Source of the DNA: Pseudomonas piscis
Lineage (GTDB): Bacteria; Pseudomonadota; Gammaproteobacteria; Pseudomonadales; Pseudomonadaceae
Assembly: GCF_009380155.1 (NCBI RefSeq)
Contig: NZ_WHUV01000001.1
Span: 1,674,001-1,738,000 of the forward strand
Direction of reading: 5' to 3'
DNA length: 64,000 nucleotides
The notes under the pieces were generated by a model. The model was not told where the DNA came from. It searched no databases and worked only from the letters and a program-made list of their open reading frames with translations. How positions within the stretch are numbered: the first letter of the stretch is position 1; each line of letters begins with the position of its first letter. A program made the translations under genes and the position numbers. Shown piece by piece: positions 50,358 through 63,226 of the stretch.

Positions 50358-50385
50358 AAAAAGCCCGCAATCATGCGGGCTTTTT
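50358..50385. terminator. Bidirectional terminator between the ABC exporter and slt
   Basis: AAAAAGCCCGCA and TGCGGGCTTTTT form a perfect 12-base stem around ATCA. Confidence 0.95.
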
Positions 50386-50398
50386 CTTGGGCGGGAGA

Positions 50399-52327
50399 TT
50401 AGAGATCGTCGAAGTAGCGTTCGTGCCAATCCACCAGTGGTTGCGGTGAATTGAGCTTCTGGCCGTAGATCACCGAATAGGACAGGACGTTCTGCACGTA
50501 CTGGCGGGTTTCGTCGAAGGGGATGCTTTCCACCCACACGTCGAAACTCAGGTGATCGGCGCCCTTGAGCCACTGGCGCACGCGGCCGGGGCCGGCGTTG
50601 TAGGCCGCTGAGGCCAGCACCCGGTTGCCGTTGAACTGGCTGTGGACCTGGCTCAGGTAGGCTGCGCCCAGCTGGATGTTCTTGTCCGGATCCAGCACTT
50701 GCTGCGGCGAGGCCAGGGGAATGCTGAACTTGCGCGCGGTTTCCTTGGCGGTGCCGGGCATCAGTTGCATCAGGCCGCTGGCGCCGACACCGGAGCGGGC
50801 GTCGTCCATGAACGCACTTTCCTGGCGGGTGATGGCGAACACCCAGCTGGAATGCAGGCCACGGACCTTGGCTTCGCGTACCAGGGTATCGCGGTGGGCC
50901 ATGGGGAAACGGATGTCCAGATCGTCCCAGTACTGGGCCTGGCTGATGGTGCGGATGGCCGGGAAGTACCACTTCAGGTCATAGGCCAAGCGGGCCTGGG
51001 CGACCATTTCGTCGCGGTTGAAATGCCGGCTGACGTGGTACCACTCGCGACGCCCGTCGACGATCTGTCCCCGGGCATGGAGTTCCAGGGCGCGACGCAC
51101 GCCAGGAGTGTTGCGTACCTTGTTGATCACCGCCTGGCTGAGCATCAGCGGCTGGTTGTTCAACTGATAGGGCGCCTTGGCGTGATCGGCGGCGAGGAAA
51201 CCATAGAAGTCCCGCTCCCGGGACAGGCCCTTGAACAGAGCCTGGGCCTGGGGGTTCTTCGGTTCCGCCAGTTCCAGGCTGCGTGCCTGCCAGTAGCGCC
51301 AGCGGTTGGTGCTGGCCAGCTCCTGGGGCAGCTTGCGGGTCAGTTGGTAGGCATCTTCCCAGCGCGCCAGGCGCAACAGCAGGCGCAGGCGCCATTCGGA
51401 CACGGTGTTGTCCCGCAGCTCGGGATCGTACTTGGTCATCACGTCCAGGGCGCGGCTGTCGAAGCGCCGGGCCAGGGTCAGGCCGATCTCGCGGGCAATG
51501 GCTACTTTTTCGTCACGGGAGAAGTGCATGCTGCTGGCATAACCGTCGAGCAGGGCCATGGCCTTGTCCGGGTCCTGGCGGGCCAGGCGGCGCAGGCCAA
51601 GGCCGACCACATCGGACATGGCCTCGTTGGCGGGCTGGAAGCGCGAAGGTTGGCTCAGCAGCTCCGGTTTCTGGGCCACATCCACCAGCAGGCGACCCTG
51701 GGGCGCCAGGGTGGTCATGCTGTTGACCAGGCTGTTGGCCAGGGCGTAGTTACGCGCCTCGGCCGCCAGCTTGGCCCGCTGCCAGCGCTTTTGCTCGGTC
51801 AGCTGGCCCTCGGCGGCCCACTGGCCGAATAGGCCGTCGCAGGCCGCAGGTTGGGACTTGCCGCTCAACCAGAGTTTTTCGGCGGTGGCGTAGCCCTCGG
51901 CCTTGAGGTTGTGGCCCAGTTGGTACTGGCCGTTGAGGCAGTCGAGCTCGGTGAAGTTGAGCTTGGGGTCGTAGTACTTGGCGAAGGTCGCCCAGTCGCC
52001 GCGTTCGGCCAGCCAGCGCAACCAGCGCAGCTTCATCCAGTTGGCCTGGGGCAGGTCGCCGTGTTCGGCGAGGAATTTCTCGATCTCGGCGTTGCTGGCG
52101 CTCTTCAGCCGGGCAGTGAGTTCGTCGTAGGCCAGGTAGGGCTCGAGCGGGTAGTCGCGCAGCGCATCGGCGTAACGGAAGTAGGGGCCGGAGTCACCCT
52201 TGGCCAGGGCGCGCTTGGCTTCGTCGTAGTACTGGCGTTGCAGGGTCAGGTCTGCCGCCTGGGCGGACTGGGCGGCAGCGGCGGAAAGAAGCAGGCAGGA
52301 TAAAAGGCTGAAAAGGCGACTGCGCAT
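50399..52327 (-). CDS. slt: Soluble lytic murein transglycosylase
   Basis: The 642-residue enzyme has a signal peptide (MRSRLFSLLSCLLLSAAAA, cut near AQA|AD), a long alpha-superhelical U and L domain (about 30-470) and a C-terminal lysozyme-like SLT domain (about 480-635). The catalytic Glu is in ITRQESAFMDDARSGVGASGLMQLMPGTA; AYNAGPGRVRQW is the later family motif. It cleaves glycan strands to 1,6-anhydroMurNAc in the periplasm. The start at 52,327 begins the signal peptide; the 16 extra upstream codons are not supported. Confidence 0.95.
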   Translation of the reverse strand: MRSRLFSLLSCLLLSAAAAQSAQAADLTLQRQYYDEAKRALAKGDSGPYFRYADALRDYPLEPYLAYDELTARLKSASNAEIEKFLAEHGDLPQANWMKLRWLRWLAERGDWATFAKYYDPKLNFTELDCLNGQYQLGHNLKAEGYATAEKLWLSGKSQPAACDGLFGQWAAEGQLTEQKRWQRAKLAAEARNYALANSLVNSMTTLAPQGRLLVDVAQKPELLSQPSRFQPANEAMSDVVGLGLRRLARQDPDKAMALLDGYASSMHFSRDEKVAIAREIGLTLARRFDSRALDVMTKYDPELRDNTVSEWRLRLLLRLARWEDAYQLTRKLPQELASTNRWRYWQARSLELAEPKNPQAQALFKGLSRERDFYGFLAADHAKAPYQLNNQPLMLSQAVINKVRNTPGVRRALELHARGQIVDGRREWYHVSRHFNRDEMVAQARLAYDLKWYFPAIRTISQAQYWDDLDIRFPMAHRDTLVREAKVRGLHSSWVFAITRQESAFMDDARSGVGASGLMQLMPGTAKETARKFSIPLASPQQVLDPDKNIQLGAAYLSQVHSQFNGNRVLASAAYNAGPGRVRQWLKGADHLSFDVWVESIPFDETRQYVQNVLSYSVIYGQKLNSPQPLVDWHERYFDDL

Positions 52328-52540
52328 GAGACATCCGGGCAGAGAAATCATGACAAGTGCCGACAGGGCCAACACTGATTGCTCACTAGCTTAGCCTTTT
52401 GCCAGCAACCGGCGAAAGCTTTGCCGGTCCGCTGGTATCAGTTGGCAACAAATGTCGCGCCAGGGTCGCCACCGGCGAAATAGCCGGCCTTCTGCGAGTC
52501 TAACTCAGGTAGAATGCGCGCCCGGTTTTTGGAGAAGAAC

Positions 52541-54469
52541 ATGACCCTGCTCAAATTCAGCGATGTGTCCCTTGCTTTCGGCGCCATGCCGTTGCTGGAC
52601 AAGGTGTCCTGGCAGATCGCCCGTGGCGAGCGGGTGTGCATCATCGGTCGCAACGGTACTGGCAAGTCCAGCATGATGAAGCTGGTCAAGGGCGACCAGA
52701 AGCCCGACGACGGTTCCATATGGCGCGCACCCGCCCTGAAGATCGGCGAGTTGCCCCAGGAGTTGCCGGTGGCCGACGAGCGCACAGTGTTCGATGTGGT
52801 CGCCCAGGGCCTGGCTGGGGTCGGCGAGTTGCTGGCCCAGTACCATCACCTGAGCCAGAACATCGTCACCGACGCCGACCTGGAAAAACTGATGCACGTC
52901 CAGCACGACCTTGAGGCTCGTGACGGCTGGCGCTTGCAGCAGCTGGTGGACAGCACCCTGAGCCGCCTGCAGTTGCCTGCCGACAAGACCCTCGCCGAGC
53001 TGTCCGGTGGCTGGCGCCGGCGCGTCCTGCTGGCCCAGGCCCTGGTGGCGGAGCCGGATCTGCTGTTGCTCGACGAGCCGACCAACCACCTGGATATCGG
53101 TGCGATCGCCTGGCTAGAAGAAGCGCTGAAGGATTTCCAGGGGGCCGTGCTGTTCATCACCCACGACCGTTCCTTCCTGCAAAACCTGGCCACTCGTATT
53201 CTCGAGCTGGATCGTGGCGGCCTGATCGACTGGAACGGCGACTACGCCAGCTTCCTGGTCCACAAGGAAGCGGCCCTGGCAGCGGAAGAAACCGCCAACG
53301 CACTGTTCGACAAGCGCCTGGCCCAGGAGGAAGTCTGGATTCGCCAGGGCATCAAGGCCCGTCGCACCCGTAACGAAGGCCGCGTGCGAGCGCTCAAGGC
53401 CTTGCGCGTGGAGCGTAGCCAGCGTCGCGAGCGCACCGGCAAGGCCAACATCCAGCTGGAAGCGGCGGACAAGTCCGGCAAGCAGGTGATGGTGCTGGAG
53501 AATGTCAGTTTCGCCCACCCGGAAGGGCCGTTCCTGGTCAAGGATTTCTCCATGGTCCTGCAGCGCGGCGACCGCATCGGCCTGCTGGGCGCCAACGGCA
53601 CCGGCAAGACCACCTTGCTCAAGCTGATGCTGGGCGGCCTGGTGCCCAGCAGCGGCAAGGTCGAGGAGGGGACGCGGATCGAAGTGGCCTACTTCGACCA
53701 GTTGCGCCACCAGCTGGACCTGGAAAAGACCGTGATCGACAACGTCGCCGAAGGTCGCGACTTCATCGAGATCGATGGCCAGAACCGGCATGTGCTCAGC
53801 TACCTGGGCGATTTCCTGTTCAGCCCACAGCGGGCGCGGACGCCGGTCAAGGCACTGTCGGGTGGCGAGCGTGCGCGGCTGCTGCTGGCCAAGCTGTTCA
53901 GCAAACCGGCCAACCTGCTGGTGCTGGACGAACCGACCAACGACCTGGACGTGGAAACCCTCGAGCTGCTCGAAGAGGTGCTGTCGAACTACCAGGGCAC
54001 GGTACTGATGGTCAGCCACGACCGGGCCTTCCTCGACAACGTGGTCACCAGCACCTTGGTCTTCGAGGGTCAGGGGCGCGTGCGCGAGTACGTCGGTGGT
54101 TATGAGGACTGGATCCGCCAGGGTGGTTCGCCGCGTTTGCTGGGTGTGACCGAGAACAAGTCCGGCAAGGCCGAGCTGAACTCTGCCGTAGTGCCGCCAG
54201 TGCCGGCCCAGGCGCTGGAGCCAGTACAGGAAGCCGCTGCACCTGCGGCGAAGAAGAAGCTCAGCTACAAGCTGCAGCGTGAACTCGAGGCCCTGCCGGG
54301 GCAGATCGAGGCCATGGAGCAGCAGATTGCCGCCGTCGAGGCGGAAATGGCCGATGCCGGTTTCTACCAGCGGCCCGTGGCAGAAACCACTGCGGTCATC
54401 GCGAAGCTGGAACAACTGAACGCCGAGCTGGACCAGATGGTCGAGCGCTGGGCGGAGCTGGATGCCTGA
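52541..54469 (+). CDS. uup: ABC-F family ATPase Uup
   Basis: The 642-residue soluble protein has two ABC domains: Walker A GRNGTGKSS and GANGTGKTT, signatures LSGGWRRRVLLAQAL and LSGGERARLLLAKLF, Walker B LLLLDEPTNHLD and LLVLDEPTNDLD. A C-terminal coiled-coil domain (about 570-640, KKLSYKLQRELEALPGQIEAMEQQI) marks it as Uup rather than EttA. Uup acts on ribosomes or in genome stability and transposon excision. GGAG lies six bases before the ATG at 52,541; the nine upstream codons are not needed. Confidence 0.94.
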   Translation: MTLLKFSDVSLAFGAMPLLDKVSWQIARGERVCIIGRNGTGKSSMMKLVKGDQKPDDGSIWRAPALKIGELPQELPVADERTVFDVVAQGLAGVGELLAQYHHLSQNIVTDADLEKLMHVQHDLEARDGWRLQQLVDSTLSRLQLPADKTLAELSGGWRRRVLLAQALVAEPDLLLLDEPTNHLDIGAIAWLEEALKDFQGAVLFITHDRSFLQNLATRILELDRGGLIDWNGDYASFLVHKEAALAAEETANALFDKRLAQEEVWIRQGIKARRTRNEGRVRALKALRVERSQRRERTGKANIQLEAADKSGKQVMVLENVSFAHPEGPFLVKDFSMVLQRGDRIGLLGANGTGKTTLLKLMLGGLVPSSGKVEEGTRIEVAYFDQLRHQLDLEKTVIDNVAEGRDFIEIDGQNRHVLSYLGDFLFSPQRARTPVKALSGGERARLLLAKLFSKPANLLVLDEPTNDLDVETLELLEEVLSNYQGTVLMVSHDRAFLDNVVTSTLVFEGQGRVREYVGGYEDWIRQGGSPRLLGVTENKSGKAELNSAVVPPVPAQALEPVQEAAAPAAKKKLSYKLQRELEALPGQIEAMEQQIAAVEAEMADAGFYQRPVAETTAVIAKLEQLNAELDQMVERWAELDA

Positions 54470-54487
54470 TTGCTGGGTGCCTGATGC

Positions 54488-54517
54488 AAAAAGCCCGACT
54501 CCAGAGTCGGGCTTTTT
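54488..54517. terminator. Bidirectional terminator between uup and the usp gene
   Basis: AAAAAGCCCGACTC and GAGTCGGGCTTTTT form a 14-base stem, with A and T tracts on both sides. Confidence 0.95.
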
Positions 54518-54559
54518 GTCGGTGCGGTTGTCGCTTCTTCAGTTCGGCAACGGCAAGCT

Positions 54560-54997
54560 TCAGCGCTTGGCCAGGTGTACCGCCAGCACGTCGCAAGGTG
54601 CTCCGTGCAGGACGTCGTTGGCGGTGGAACCGAGCAACAGGGCCAGGCCATGGCGACCGTGGCTGCCGACCACGATCAGGTCGCACTCCTGTTCCTTGGC
54701 TAGGTGATGGATTTCCTGGCGCGGCTGGCCATAGGTCAGGTGGCTGTATTCCTTGGTCAGTTCCGGGTACTTGTTGATCAGGCGGTCGAGGCGTTCCTTG
54801 GCCTGGTCGAATTGTTGCTGCTGCAGTTGCGAGAGATCCATGGGGACGTCGCCACCGAAGGCCATCGCCATCGGTTCCACGATGTGCACCAGCGATAGCT
54901 TGGCGCCATTGCTCACCGACAGTTCGCGGGCCCGGTGGATAACAGGATCGCACTCTTCGGTTAGATCTACGGCGACCAGAATATGGTGGTAGGGCAT
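54560..54997 (-). CDS. Universal stress protein (UspA family)
   Basis: The 145-residue protein has the Usp fold: MPYHHILVAVDLTEE at the start and the ATP-binding loop VVGSHGRHGLALLLGSTANDVL (G-x2-G-x9-GS/T). GGAGGAG precedes the ATG. Usp proteins help survival under starvation and low oxygen; in Pseudomonas several are Anr-controlled, but I see no clear Anr box in the 97-base upstream gap here. Confidence 0.93.
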   Translation of the reverse strand: MPYHHILVAVDLTEECDPVIHRARELSVSNGAKLSLVHIVEPMAMAFGGDVPMDLSQLQQQQFDQAKERLDRLINKYPELTKEYSHLTYGQPRQEIHHLAKEQECDLIVVGSHGRHGLALLLGSTANDVLHGAPCDVLAVHLAKR

Positions 54998-55094
54998 GAG
55001 GCGCTCCTCCAGAGGATTGCAATAGCTTCAAGTATGGCTGGTTTAAAGCGGGTTGGTTGCAACGGCCCGCTCATCGAGAATCGAGAGTACAGAT

Positions 55095-55532
55095 ATGACG
55101 GTCTGGATAGTGGTGTCAATCCTTGTGGTGGTCTTGAGTCCCTGGGCATGGCTACGACCTTCGCGTCGCCAGAGTGGCTTGATCGCCGTGCGCATGGAAG
55201 CTCGGCGCATGGGCCTGGCCATGCAGTTGGCGCCCCAGGAGTGGCCGCACTGGCTGGGCCAGCAGCCTCCGGACCCGTGCCCGCAATACCACCGCCCACG
55301 GCGTGGGGGGGCGGTGGCGTGCTGGAGTTATTGGCAAGTGGCCCCGGGAAGTTGGGTCAACCAATGGCGTGAGCCATGTGACGATGAGTCGCTGCTCCAG
55401 CACCTGCGAACCCTGCCGGCTGGTGTGTTCAAGGTGGAAGCCGACAAGCAGCTGATCGCCCTGTACTGGAATGAGCGGGGTGAGCCCCGGGTGTTGCAGG
55501 ATATCGCCGCGGTACTCAAGGCCCTGGCTTGA
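55095..55532 (+). CDS. Hypothetical membrane-anchored protein (PA3015/PA3016-like position)
   Basis: The 145-residue protein has one N-terminal membrane helix (TVWIVVSILVVVLSPWAWL) and a Trp/Pro/Arg-rich soluble part (SGLIAVRMEARRMGLAMQL, WSYWQVAPGSWVNQW) ending KVEADKQLIALYWNE. The start at 55,095 has GAGAG upstream; the 14-codon upstream extension is weaker. Its location between the usp gene and fadBA resembles unknown genes in P. aeruginosa. No function is known to me. Confidence 0.82.
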   Translation: MTVWIVVSILVVVLSPWAWLRPSRRQSGLIAVRMEARRMGLAMQLAPQEWPHWLGQQPPDPCPQYHRPRRGGAVACWSYWQVAPGSWVNQWREPCDDESLLQHLRTLPAGVFKVEADKQLIALYWNERGEPRVLQDIAAVLKALA

Positions 55533-55561
55533 GCGCCGAGCAAGTTGGGCGAGCCTGTGTG

Positions 55562-55657
55562 CCAGGCAATAAAAAGCCCGACTCAGCATCGGGCGGGGTG
55601 GCCAGGCAGGCCGGAAACTCTCATGAAGCCACCTTCGGGTGGCTTTTTGTTGCCTGG
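55562..55657 (+). ncRNA. 96-base RNA element with a long-range stem competing with a terminator (putative)
   Basis: CCAGGCAATAAAAAGCC (55,562-55,578) and GGCTTTTTGTTGCCTGG (55,641-55,657) pair over 17 positions with one T-G pair. Inside lie GCCCGA…TCGGGC (55,576-55,593) and the terminator hairpin AAGCCACC/GGTGGCTT. The 3' arm of the long stem includes the terminator's 3' arm and T-tract, so the two structures exclude each other. It could be an attenuator, a small RNA or a decayed element with terminal repeats. Confidence 0.45.
55626..55648 (+). terminator. Rho-independent terminator upstream of fadBA
   Basis: AAGCCACC and GGTGGCTT form a stem around TTCG, followed by a run of T. It ends transcription from the membrane-anchored protein gene. 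Confidence 0.85.
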
Positions 55658-55919
55658 GACTCGGGTTTGAGACGGCATGCAGTTCCAGCGGCCATGCATG
55701 CGGCGTTGTTCGGATTTCGTCCTGAAGCTTAGCCAGGGGTTGTCATGCCGGCGGGAGATTTAGGGCGATTTTTCTAAATATTGATCTTATGAATGACTGC
55801 AGATGCAGGGGCGTGTTGGTGGTCCGCAGCACCCGGGAATGACCGCAAAGTCGCGTTTCAAACAGCATTTCGGACGATTGACAATTAGCGGATTTTCCGT
55901 GAATGTGGCGTACCCAAAT

Positions 55920-55933
55920 CAAACGGGCGTATG
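55920..55933. promoter_or_regulatory. Candidate PsrA box upstream of fadBA
   Basis: CAAACGGGCGTATG resembles the P. aeruginosa PsrA motif CAAAC-N2-4-GTTTG with one mismatch in the right half. PsrA represses fadBA (faoAB) in P. aeruginosa, so the location fits. Confidence 0.35.
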
Positions 55934-56096
55934 AAATGAGCGTTTGTATCTCAGGCGTCTCTATACAGATTCCCGATTATCGCGTTGGCGGGTGTGCCTG
56001 GCGGATTGGCGTTAGCATCGACGGTGACGTCAGTGCCATGCCAGAAGTTAGCGTCCGACGTGTACTGTTCAGCTTCCATATCGTGGAGATCAGTTG

Positions 56097-58244
<2,148 letters not shown>

Positions 58245-58257
58245 GCGCCCACACTAG

Positions 58258-59448
<1,191 letters not shown>

Positions 59449-59466
59449 GCGTTGGGTTGATGGAAG

Positions 59467-59490
59467 CCGGGGCCCTGTGCCCCGGTTTTT
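59467..59490 (+). terminator. Rho-independent terminator after fadA
   Basis: CCGGGGC and GCCCCGG form a stem around CCTGT, followed by TTTTTG. Confidence 0.9.
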
Positions 59491-59534
59491 GTTTTTCTGA
59501 AGATTTTTAATTTTTTTTGCACGAGGGCCAGAGC

Positions 59535-59771
59535 ATGCAGTTACAACCCGGGCTCTACCAGCATTACAAAGGGCCGCAGTACCGCGTCTTCAGCGTGGCG
59601 CGGCATTCGGAAACGGAAGAAGAAGTGGTGTTCTACCAAGCCCTGTATGGCGATTACGGCTTCTGGGTGCGTCCCTTGAGCATGTTCCTGGAGTCAGTCG
59701 AAGTTGACGGCGAGCAGGTCCCACGCTTTGCTTTGGTGCAGGCCGAACCCAGTCTTTTTTCACCGGCTTGA
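59535..59771 (+). CDS. DUF1653 domain-containing protein
   Basis: The 78-residue protein matches the DUF1653 pattern: LQPGLYQHYKGPQYRVFSVARHSETEE, VVFYQALYGDYGFWVRPLSMF and a final VEVDGEQVPRF. The family is small, cytosolic and uncharacterised. The start at 59,535 has GAGG eight bases upstream; the six upstream codons begin with TTG and are not needed. It lies between fadBA and topA. Confidence 0.92.
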   Translation: MQLQPGLYQHYKGPQYRVFSVARHSETEEEVVFYQALYGDYGFWVRPLSMFLESVEVDGEQVPRFALVQAEPSLFSPA

Positions 59772-59796
59772 GCGCAGGTCGCGCAGTACCCTGCGC

Positions 59797-59825
59797 TTGA
59801 CCTCACCTTGTTGCCACTATATATA
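59797..59825 (+). promoter_or_regulatory. Sigma-70 promoter of topA
   Basis: TTGACC (59,797-59,802) and TATATA (59,820-59,825) are separated by exactly 17 bases. It is one of the best promoter matches in the window and lies about 55 bases before topA. Confidence 0.75.
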
Positions 59826-59884
59826 GCGGTGCCGCGTCAGGCGCCATCCGCCTCAACTTCTCGAATTCAGGAATTTTCCGATCC

Positions 59885-62494
59885 ATGGGCAAATCGCTGG
59901 TCATTGTGGAATCCCCGGCTAAGGCCAAGACCATCAACAAGTACTTGGGTAACCAATACGTGGTGAAGTCGAGTATCGGCCATATCCGAGACCTGCCCAC
60001 CAGCGGTTCGGCAAGTGCCGCCAAGGAGCCAGCCGCCAAGCGTGGCAAGGCCGCAGGCGAGGCTCCGGCCCTGTCGCCGAAGGAAAAGGCGCGCAAGCAG
60101 CTGGTGGCGCGCATGGGCGTCGATCCCGAGCACGGCTGGAAAGCCAAGTACGAAATCCTTCCTGGCAAGGAAAAGGTCATCGAAGAGCTGCGCCGCCTTG
60201 CCAAGGATGCCGACACCATCTATCTCGCGACGGACTTGGACCGCGAAGGGGAAGCCATTGCCTGGCACCTGCGCGAGGCCATCGGTGGTGACGACGAGCG
60301 CTACAAGCGCGTGGTGTTCAACGAAATTACCAAGAAGGCGATCCAGGACGCCTTCTCCCAGCCGGGCGAGCTGGATATCCATCGGGTCAATGCCCAGCAG
60401 GCCCGGCGCTTCCTCGACCGCGTAGTGGGCTACATGGTGTCGCCGCTGCTGTGGGCCAAGATCGCCCGTGGCCTGTCCGCCGGTCGCGTGCAGTCGGTGG
60501 CGGTGAAGCTGGTGGTGGAGCGTGAGCGCGAGATCCGCGCGTTCATCCCCGAAGAATACTGGGAGGTGCATGCCGACCTCGGTACCGCCAAGAACGCCAA
60601 GGTGCGTTTCGAAGTGGCGCGCGAGAATGGCGAGGCCTTCAAGCCGCTCAACGAGGCCCAGGCCATGGCGGCCCTGGAGAAGCTCAAGGCGTCGTCCTAC
60701 AGCGTCGCCAAGCGCGAAGACAAGCCCACCAGCAGCAAGCCTTCGGCGCCGTTCATCACTTCCACCCTGCAGCAGGCAGCGAGCAACCGCCTGGGCTTCG
60801 GGGTGAAGAAGACCATGATGATGGCCCAGCGCTTGTACGAAGCGGGCTACATCACCTACATGCGTACCGACTCCACCAACCTCTCGGCCGACGCCGTGGC
60901 AATGGCTCGTAGCTATATCGAGAGCGAATTCGGTGACAAGTACCTGCCAGCCTCGCCCAATGTCTACAGCAGCAAGGAAGGGGCCCAGGAGGCGCACGAA
61001 GCGATTCGTCCGTCCGATGTGCACACCCATCCGAGCAAGCTGTCGGGCATGGAGCGTGATGCCGAGCGCCTGTATGAGCTGATCTGGCGCCAGTTCGTGG
61101 CCTGCCAGATGCCGCCAGCGCAATACTTGTCCACCACCGTCAGCGTTGCCGCCGGCGACTTCGAACTGCGCGCCAAGGGCCGTATCCTCAAGTTCGACGG
61201 TTACACCCGGGTCATGCCCCAGGTGAGCAAGCCGGGCGATGACGATGTGCTGCCCGACATGGCCCAGGGCGAAGTCCTGAAGCTGATCAAGCTGGATCCG
61301 AGCCAGCACTTCACCAAGCCGCCGGCGCGCTACTCCGAGGCCAGCCTGGTGAAGGAGATGGAAAAGCGTGGCATCGGTCGTCCTTCGACCTATGCGGCGA
61401 TCATCTCCACCATCCAGGATCGCGGCTACGTGACCCTGCACAACCGCCGCTTCTATTCGGAAAAGATGGGCGATATCGTCACCGAGCGCCTCTCCGAGAG
61501 CTTCTCCAACCTCATGGACTACGGCTTCACTGCCGGCATGGAAGAGAACCTCGACGATGTAGCCCAGGGCGAGCGTGACTGGAAGAACGTCCTCGATGAG
61601 TTCTATGGCGACTTCAAGAACAAGCTCGAGGTCGCGGAGGGCGCAGAAAGCGGTATGCGCGCCAACCAGCCGGTCATGACCGATATCCCGTGCCAGACCT
61701 GCGGTCGGCCGATGCAGATCCGTACGGCCTCCACAGGCGTGTTCCTGGGCTGCTCGGGTTACAGCCTGCCGCCCAAGGAGCGCTGCAAGGCCACGGTCAA
61801 CCTGGTTCCGGGCGACGAGATCGCGGCGGACGACGAGGGTGAGTCCGAATCCCTGGTGCTGCGCGGCAAGCATCGTTGCCCGATCTGCAGCACGGCGATG
61901 GACGCTTACCTGCTGGATGAAAAGCGCAAGCTGCATATCTGCGGCAACAATCCGGATTGCGCCGGCTATGAGATCGAAGAGGGCAACTACCGGATCAAGG
62001 GCTATGAAGGCCCGAGCCTGGAGTGCGACAAGTGCGGTAGCGAGATGCAACTCAAGACCGGCCGTTTCGGCAAGTTCTTCGGTTGCACCAACCCGACCTG
62101 CAAGAACACCCGCAAGCTGCTGAAGAGCGGCGATGCGGCGCCGCCGAAGATGGATCCGGTGAAGATGCCCGAGCTCAAGTGCGAGAAGGTCAACGACACC
62201 TATATCCTGCGTGACGGTGCGTCGGGGCTGTTCCTGGCCGCCAGCCAGTTCCCGAAGAACCGCGAGACCCGCGCGCCACTGGTGCTCGAGCTGATCCCGC
62301 ACAAGGACGAGATCGATTCGAAGTATCACTTCCTCTGCGAAGCGCCGCAAAAGGACCCGGAAGGTCGTCCAGCGGTGGTGCGCTACAGCCGCAAGACCAA
62401 AGAGCAGTACGTGCAGACCGAAGTCGATGGCAAGCCTACTGGTTGGCGCGCCTTCTACGACGGCGGCAGCTGGAAGGTCGAGGACAAGCGCTGA
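59885..62494 (+). CDS. topA: DNA topoisomerase I
   Basis: The 869-residue type IA topoisomerase relaxes negative supercoils. It begins [22 protein letters not shown] (Toprim domain, with the DxDxE-type [17 protein letters not shown]), has the active-site Tyr in [31 protein letters not shown], and a C-terminal series of four-Cys zinc ribbons ([23 protein letters not shown] … CTNPTC). The basic insertion near residues 45-75 ([15 protein letters not shown]) is typical of Pseudomonas. Confidence 0.97.
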   Translation: MGKSLVIVESPAKAKTINKYLGNQYVVKSSIGHIRDLPTSGSASAAKEPAAKRGKAAGEAPALSPKEKARKQLVARMGVDPEHGWKAKYEILPGKEKVIEELRRLAKDADTIYLATDLDREGEAIAWHLREAIGGDDERYKRVVFNEITKKAIQDAFSQPGELDIHRVNAQQARRFLDRVVGYMVSPLLWAKIARGLSAGRVQSVAVKLVVEREREIRAFIPEEYWEVHADLGTAKNAKVRFEVARENGEAFKPLNEAQAMAALEKLKASSYSVAKREDKPTSSKPSAPFITSTLQQAASNRLGFGVKKTMMMAQRLYEAGYITYMRTDSTNLSADAVAMARSYIESEFGDKYLPASPNVYSSKEGAQEAHEAIRPSDVHTHPSKLSGMERDAERLYELIWRQFVACQMPPAQYLSTTVSVAAGDFELRAKGRILKFDGYTRVMPQVSKPGDDDVLPDMAQGEVLKLIKLDPSQHFTKPPARYSEASLVKEMEKRGIGRPSTYAAIISTIQDRGYVTLHNRRFYSEKMGDIVTERLSESFSNLMDYGFTAGMEENLDDVAQGERDWKNVLDEFYGDFKNKLEVAEGAESGMRANQPVMTDIPCQTCGRPMQIRTASTGVFLGCSGYSLPPKERCKATVNLVPGDEIAADDEGESESLVLRGKHRCPICSTAMDAYLLDEKRKLHICGNNPDCAGYEIEEGNYRIKGYEGPSLECDKCGSEMQLKTGRFGKFFGCTNPTCKNTRKLLKSGDAAPPKMDPVKMPELKCEKVNDTYILRDGASGLFLAASQFPKNRETRAPLVLELIPHKDEIDSKYHFLCEAPQKDPEGRPAVVRYSRKTKEQYVQTEVDGKPTGWRAFYDGGSWKVEDKR

Positions 62495-62537
62495 AGTCCC
62501 GTGAGTGCTGGTGGGCGACCTCCGCGCGGTGACTGAC

Positions 62538-62576
62538 AAGGCCGCATGTTCCCTTGGAACATGCGGCCTTTCTTTT
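62538..62576 (+). terminator. Rho-independent terminator after topA
   Basis: AAGGCCGCATGTTCC and GGAACATGCGGCCTT form a 15-base stem around CTT, followed by TCTTTT. Confidence 0.92.
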
Positions 62577-62654
62577 GGCTTGCGGCTGGTGGGAGCGATC
62601 CCTGAAACTGTGATACCCGCATCCGGCTCTGTTCTTATGGTGGAGGCTGCCTAC

Positions 62655-63176
62655 ATGGCCCATGAGCTCTATACCCGTACCAATCAGAAAATCTATTTCG
62701 CCGGTTTGGCCCTGGAGGCTTTGGCGCGGGCGCAAGAGGGGCGGGCGATGAATGCCCAGGCCCTGGTCCAGGCTGGTCGCGAATCGGTGTTGTTTCACCT
62801 GTACGGGGCGCTGCTCGGGTTGTGCCACGAGATTGCCGGGTTCTACCGATTGCCCCAGGCAGGTGCTTCCCGCGTGGAGCAGATCCTCAACCGTGAGGTG
62901 CTGGAAAACATCGCTATTCCCGAGCTGGCGGAGTTGGTCGAGCTGGCGCAGAGCCCGCAAAGCTGGCTGGCGCAGTTGCTGGCCGCCTATGGGGCTTTGC
63001 TCCAGCCGCCAAGGGCGCCCCACAAGCCCAAGGGCGATGTCACCCAGCCGTTGATCGTGGCGGTCAGCCTGGATGAAGAGGCGCCGCCAGAGCTGGGGCG
63101 TGAGGAGCTGGAAAGCTGGCGGCAGAATCTCAAGGCCTTGGCTATTCGTTTTCGGGACGGCTTGAACGAGTGTTGA
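62655..63176 (+). CDS. Conserved hypothetical protein (DUF6586-like), downstream of topA
   Basis: The 173-residue soluble, mostly helical protein begins MAHELYTRTNQKIYFAGLALEALARA and contains ESVLFHLYGALLGLCHEIAGFY. Short helical proteins like this follow topA in Pseudomonas. The start at 62,655 has GGAGG eight bases upstream; the frame is open 50 codons further, across the terminator, which argues against a longer form. Function is unknown. Confidence 0.85.
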   Translation: MAHELYTRTNQKIYFAGLALEALARAQEGRAMNAQALVQAGRESVLFHLYGALLGLCHEIAGFYRLPQAGASRVEQILNREVLENIAIPELAELVELAQSPQSWLAQLLAAYGALLQPPRAPHKPKGDVTQPLIVAVSLDEEAPPELGREELESWRQNLKALAIRFRDGLNEC

Positions 63177-63226
63177 GCCCGGACGCCGGCTGATCCGCCG
63201 TACGACTATTTGATCAAGGAAGATTC

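Larger units (their letters stand above)
55533..56096. other. Intergenic region upstream of fadBA, 564 bases
   Basis: It contains the stem-loop element at 55,562-55,657, a terminator (55,626-55,648) and a candidate PsrA box (55,920-55,933). A 64-codon ORF (55,903-56,097) ends inside the fadB start and has no ribosome site, so it is not called a gene. The fadBA promoter must lie in the right half. A TTGACA (55,878-55,883) is present but its -10 partner is poor. Confidence 0.6.

Noticed and set aside
59867-62539. 890-codon open frame antisense to topA
   Set aside because: Mirror frame of topA, rich in His, Gln and Arg, with no domain or ribosome site.
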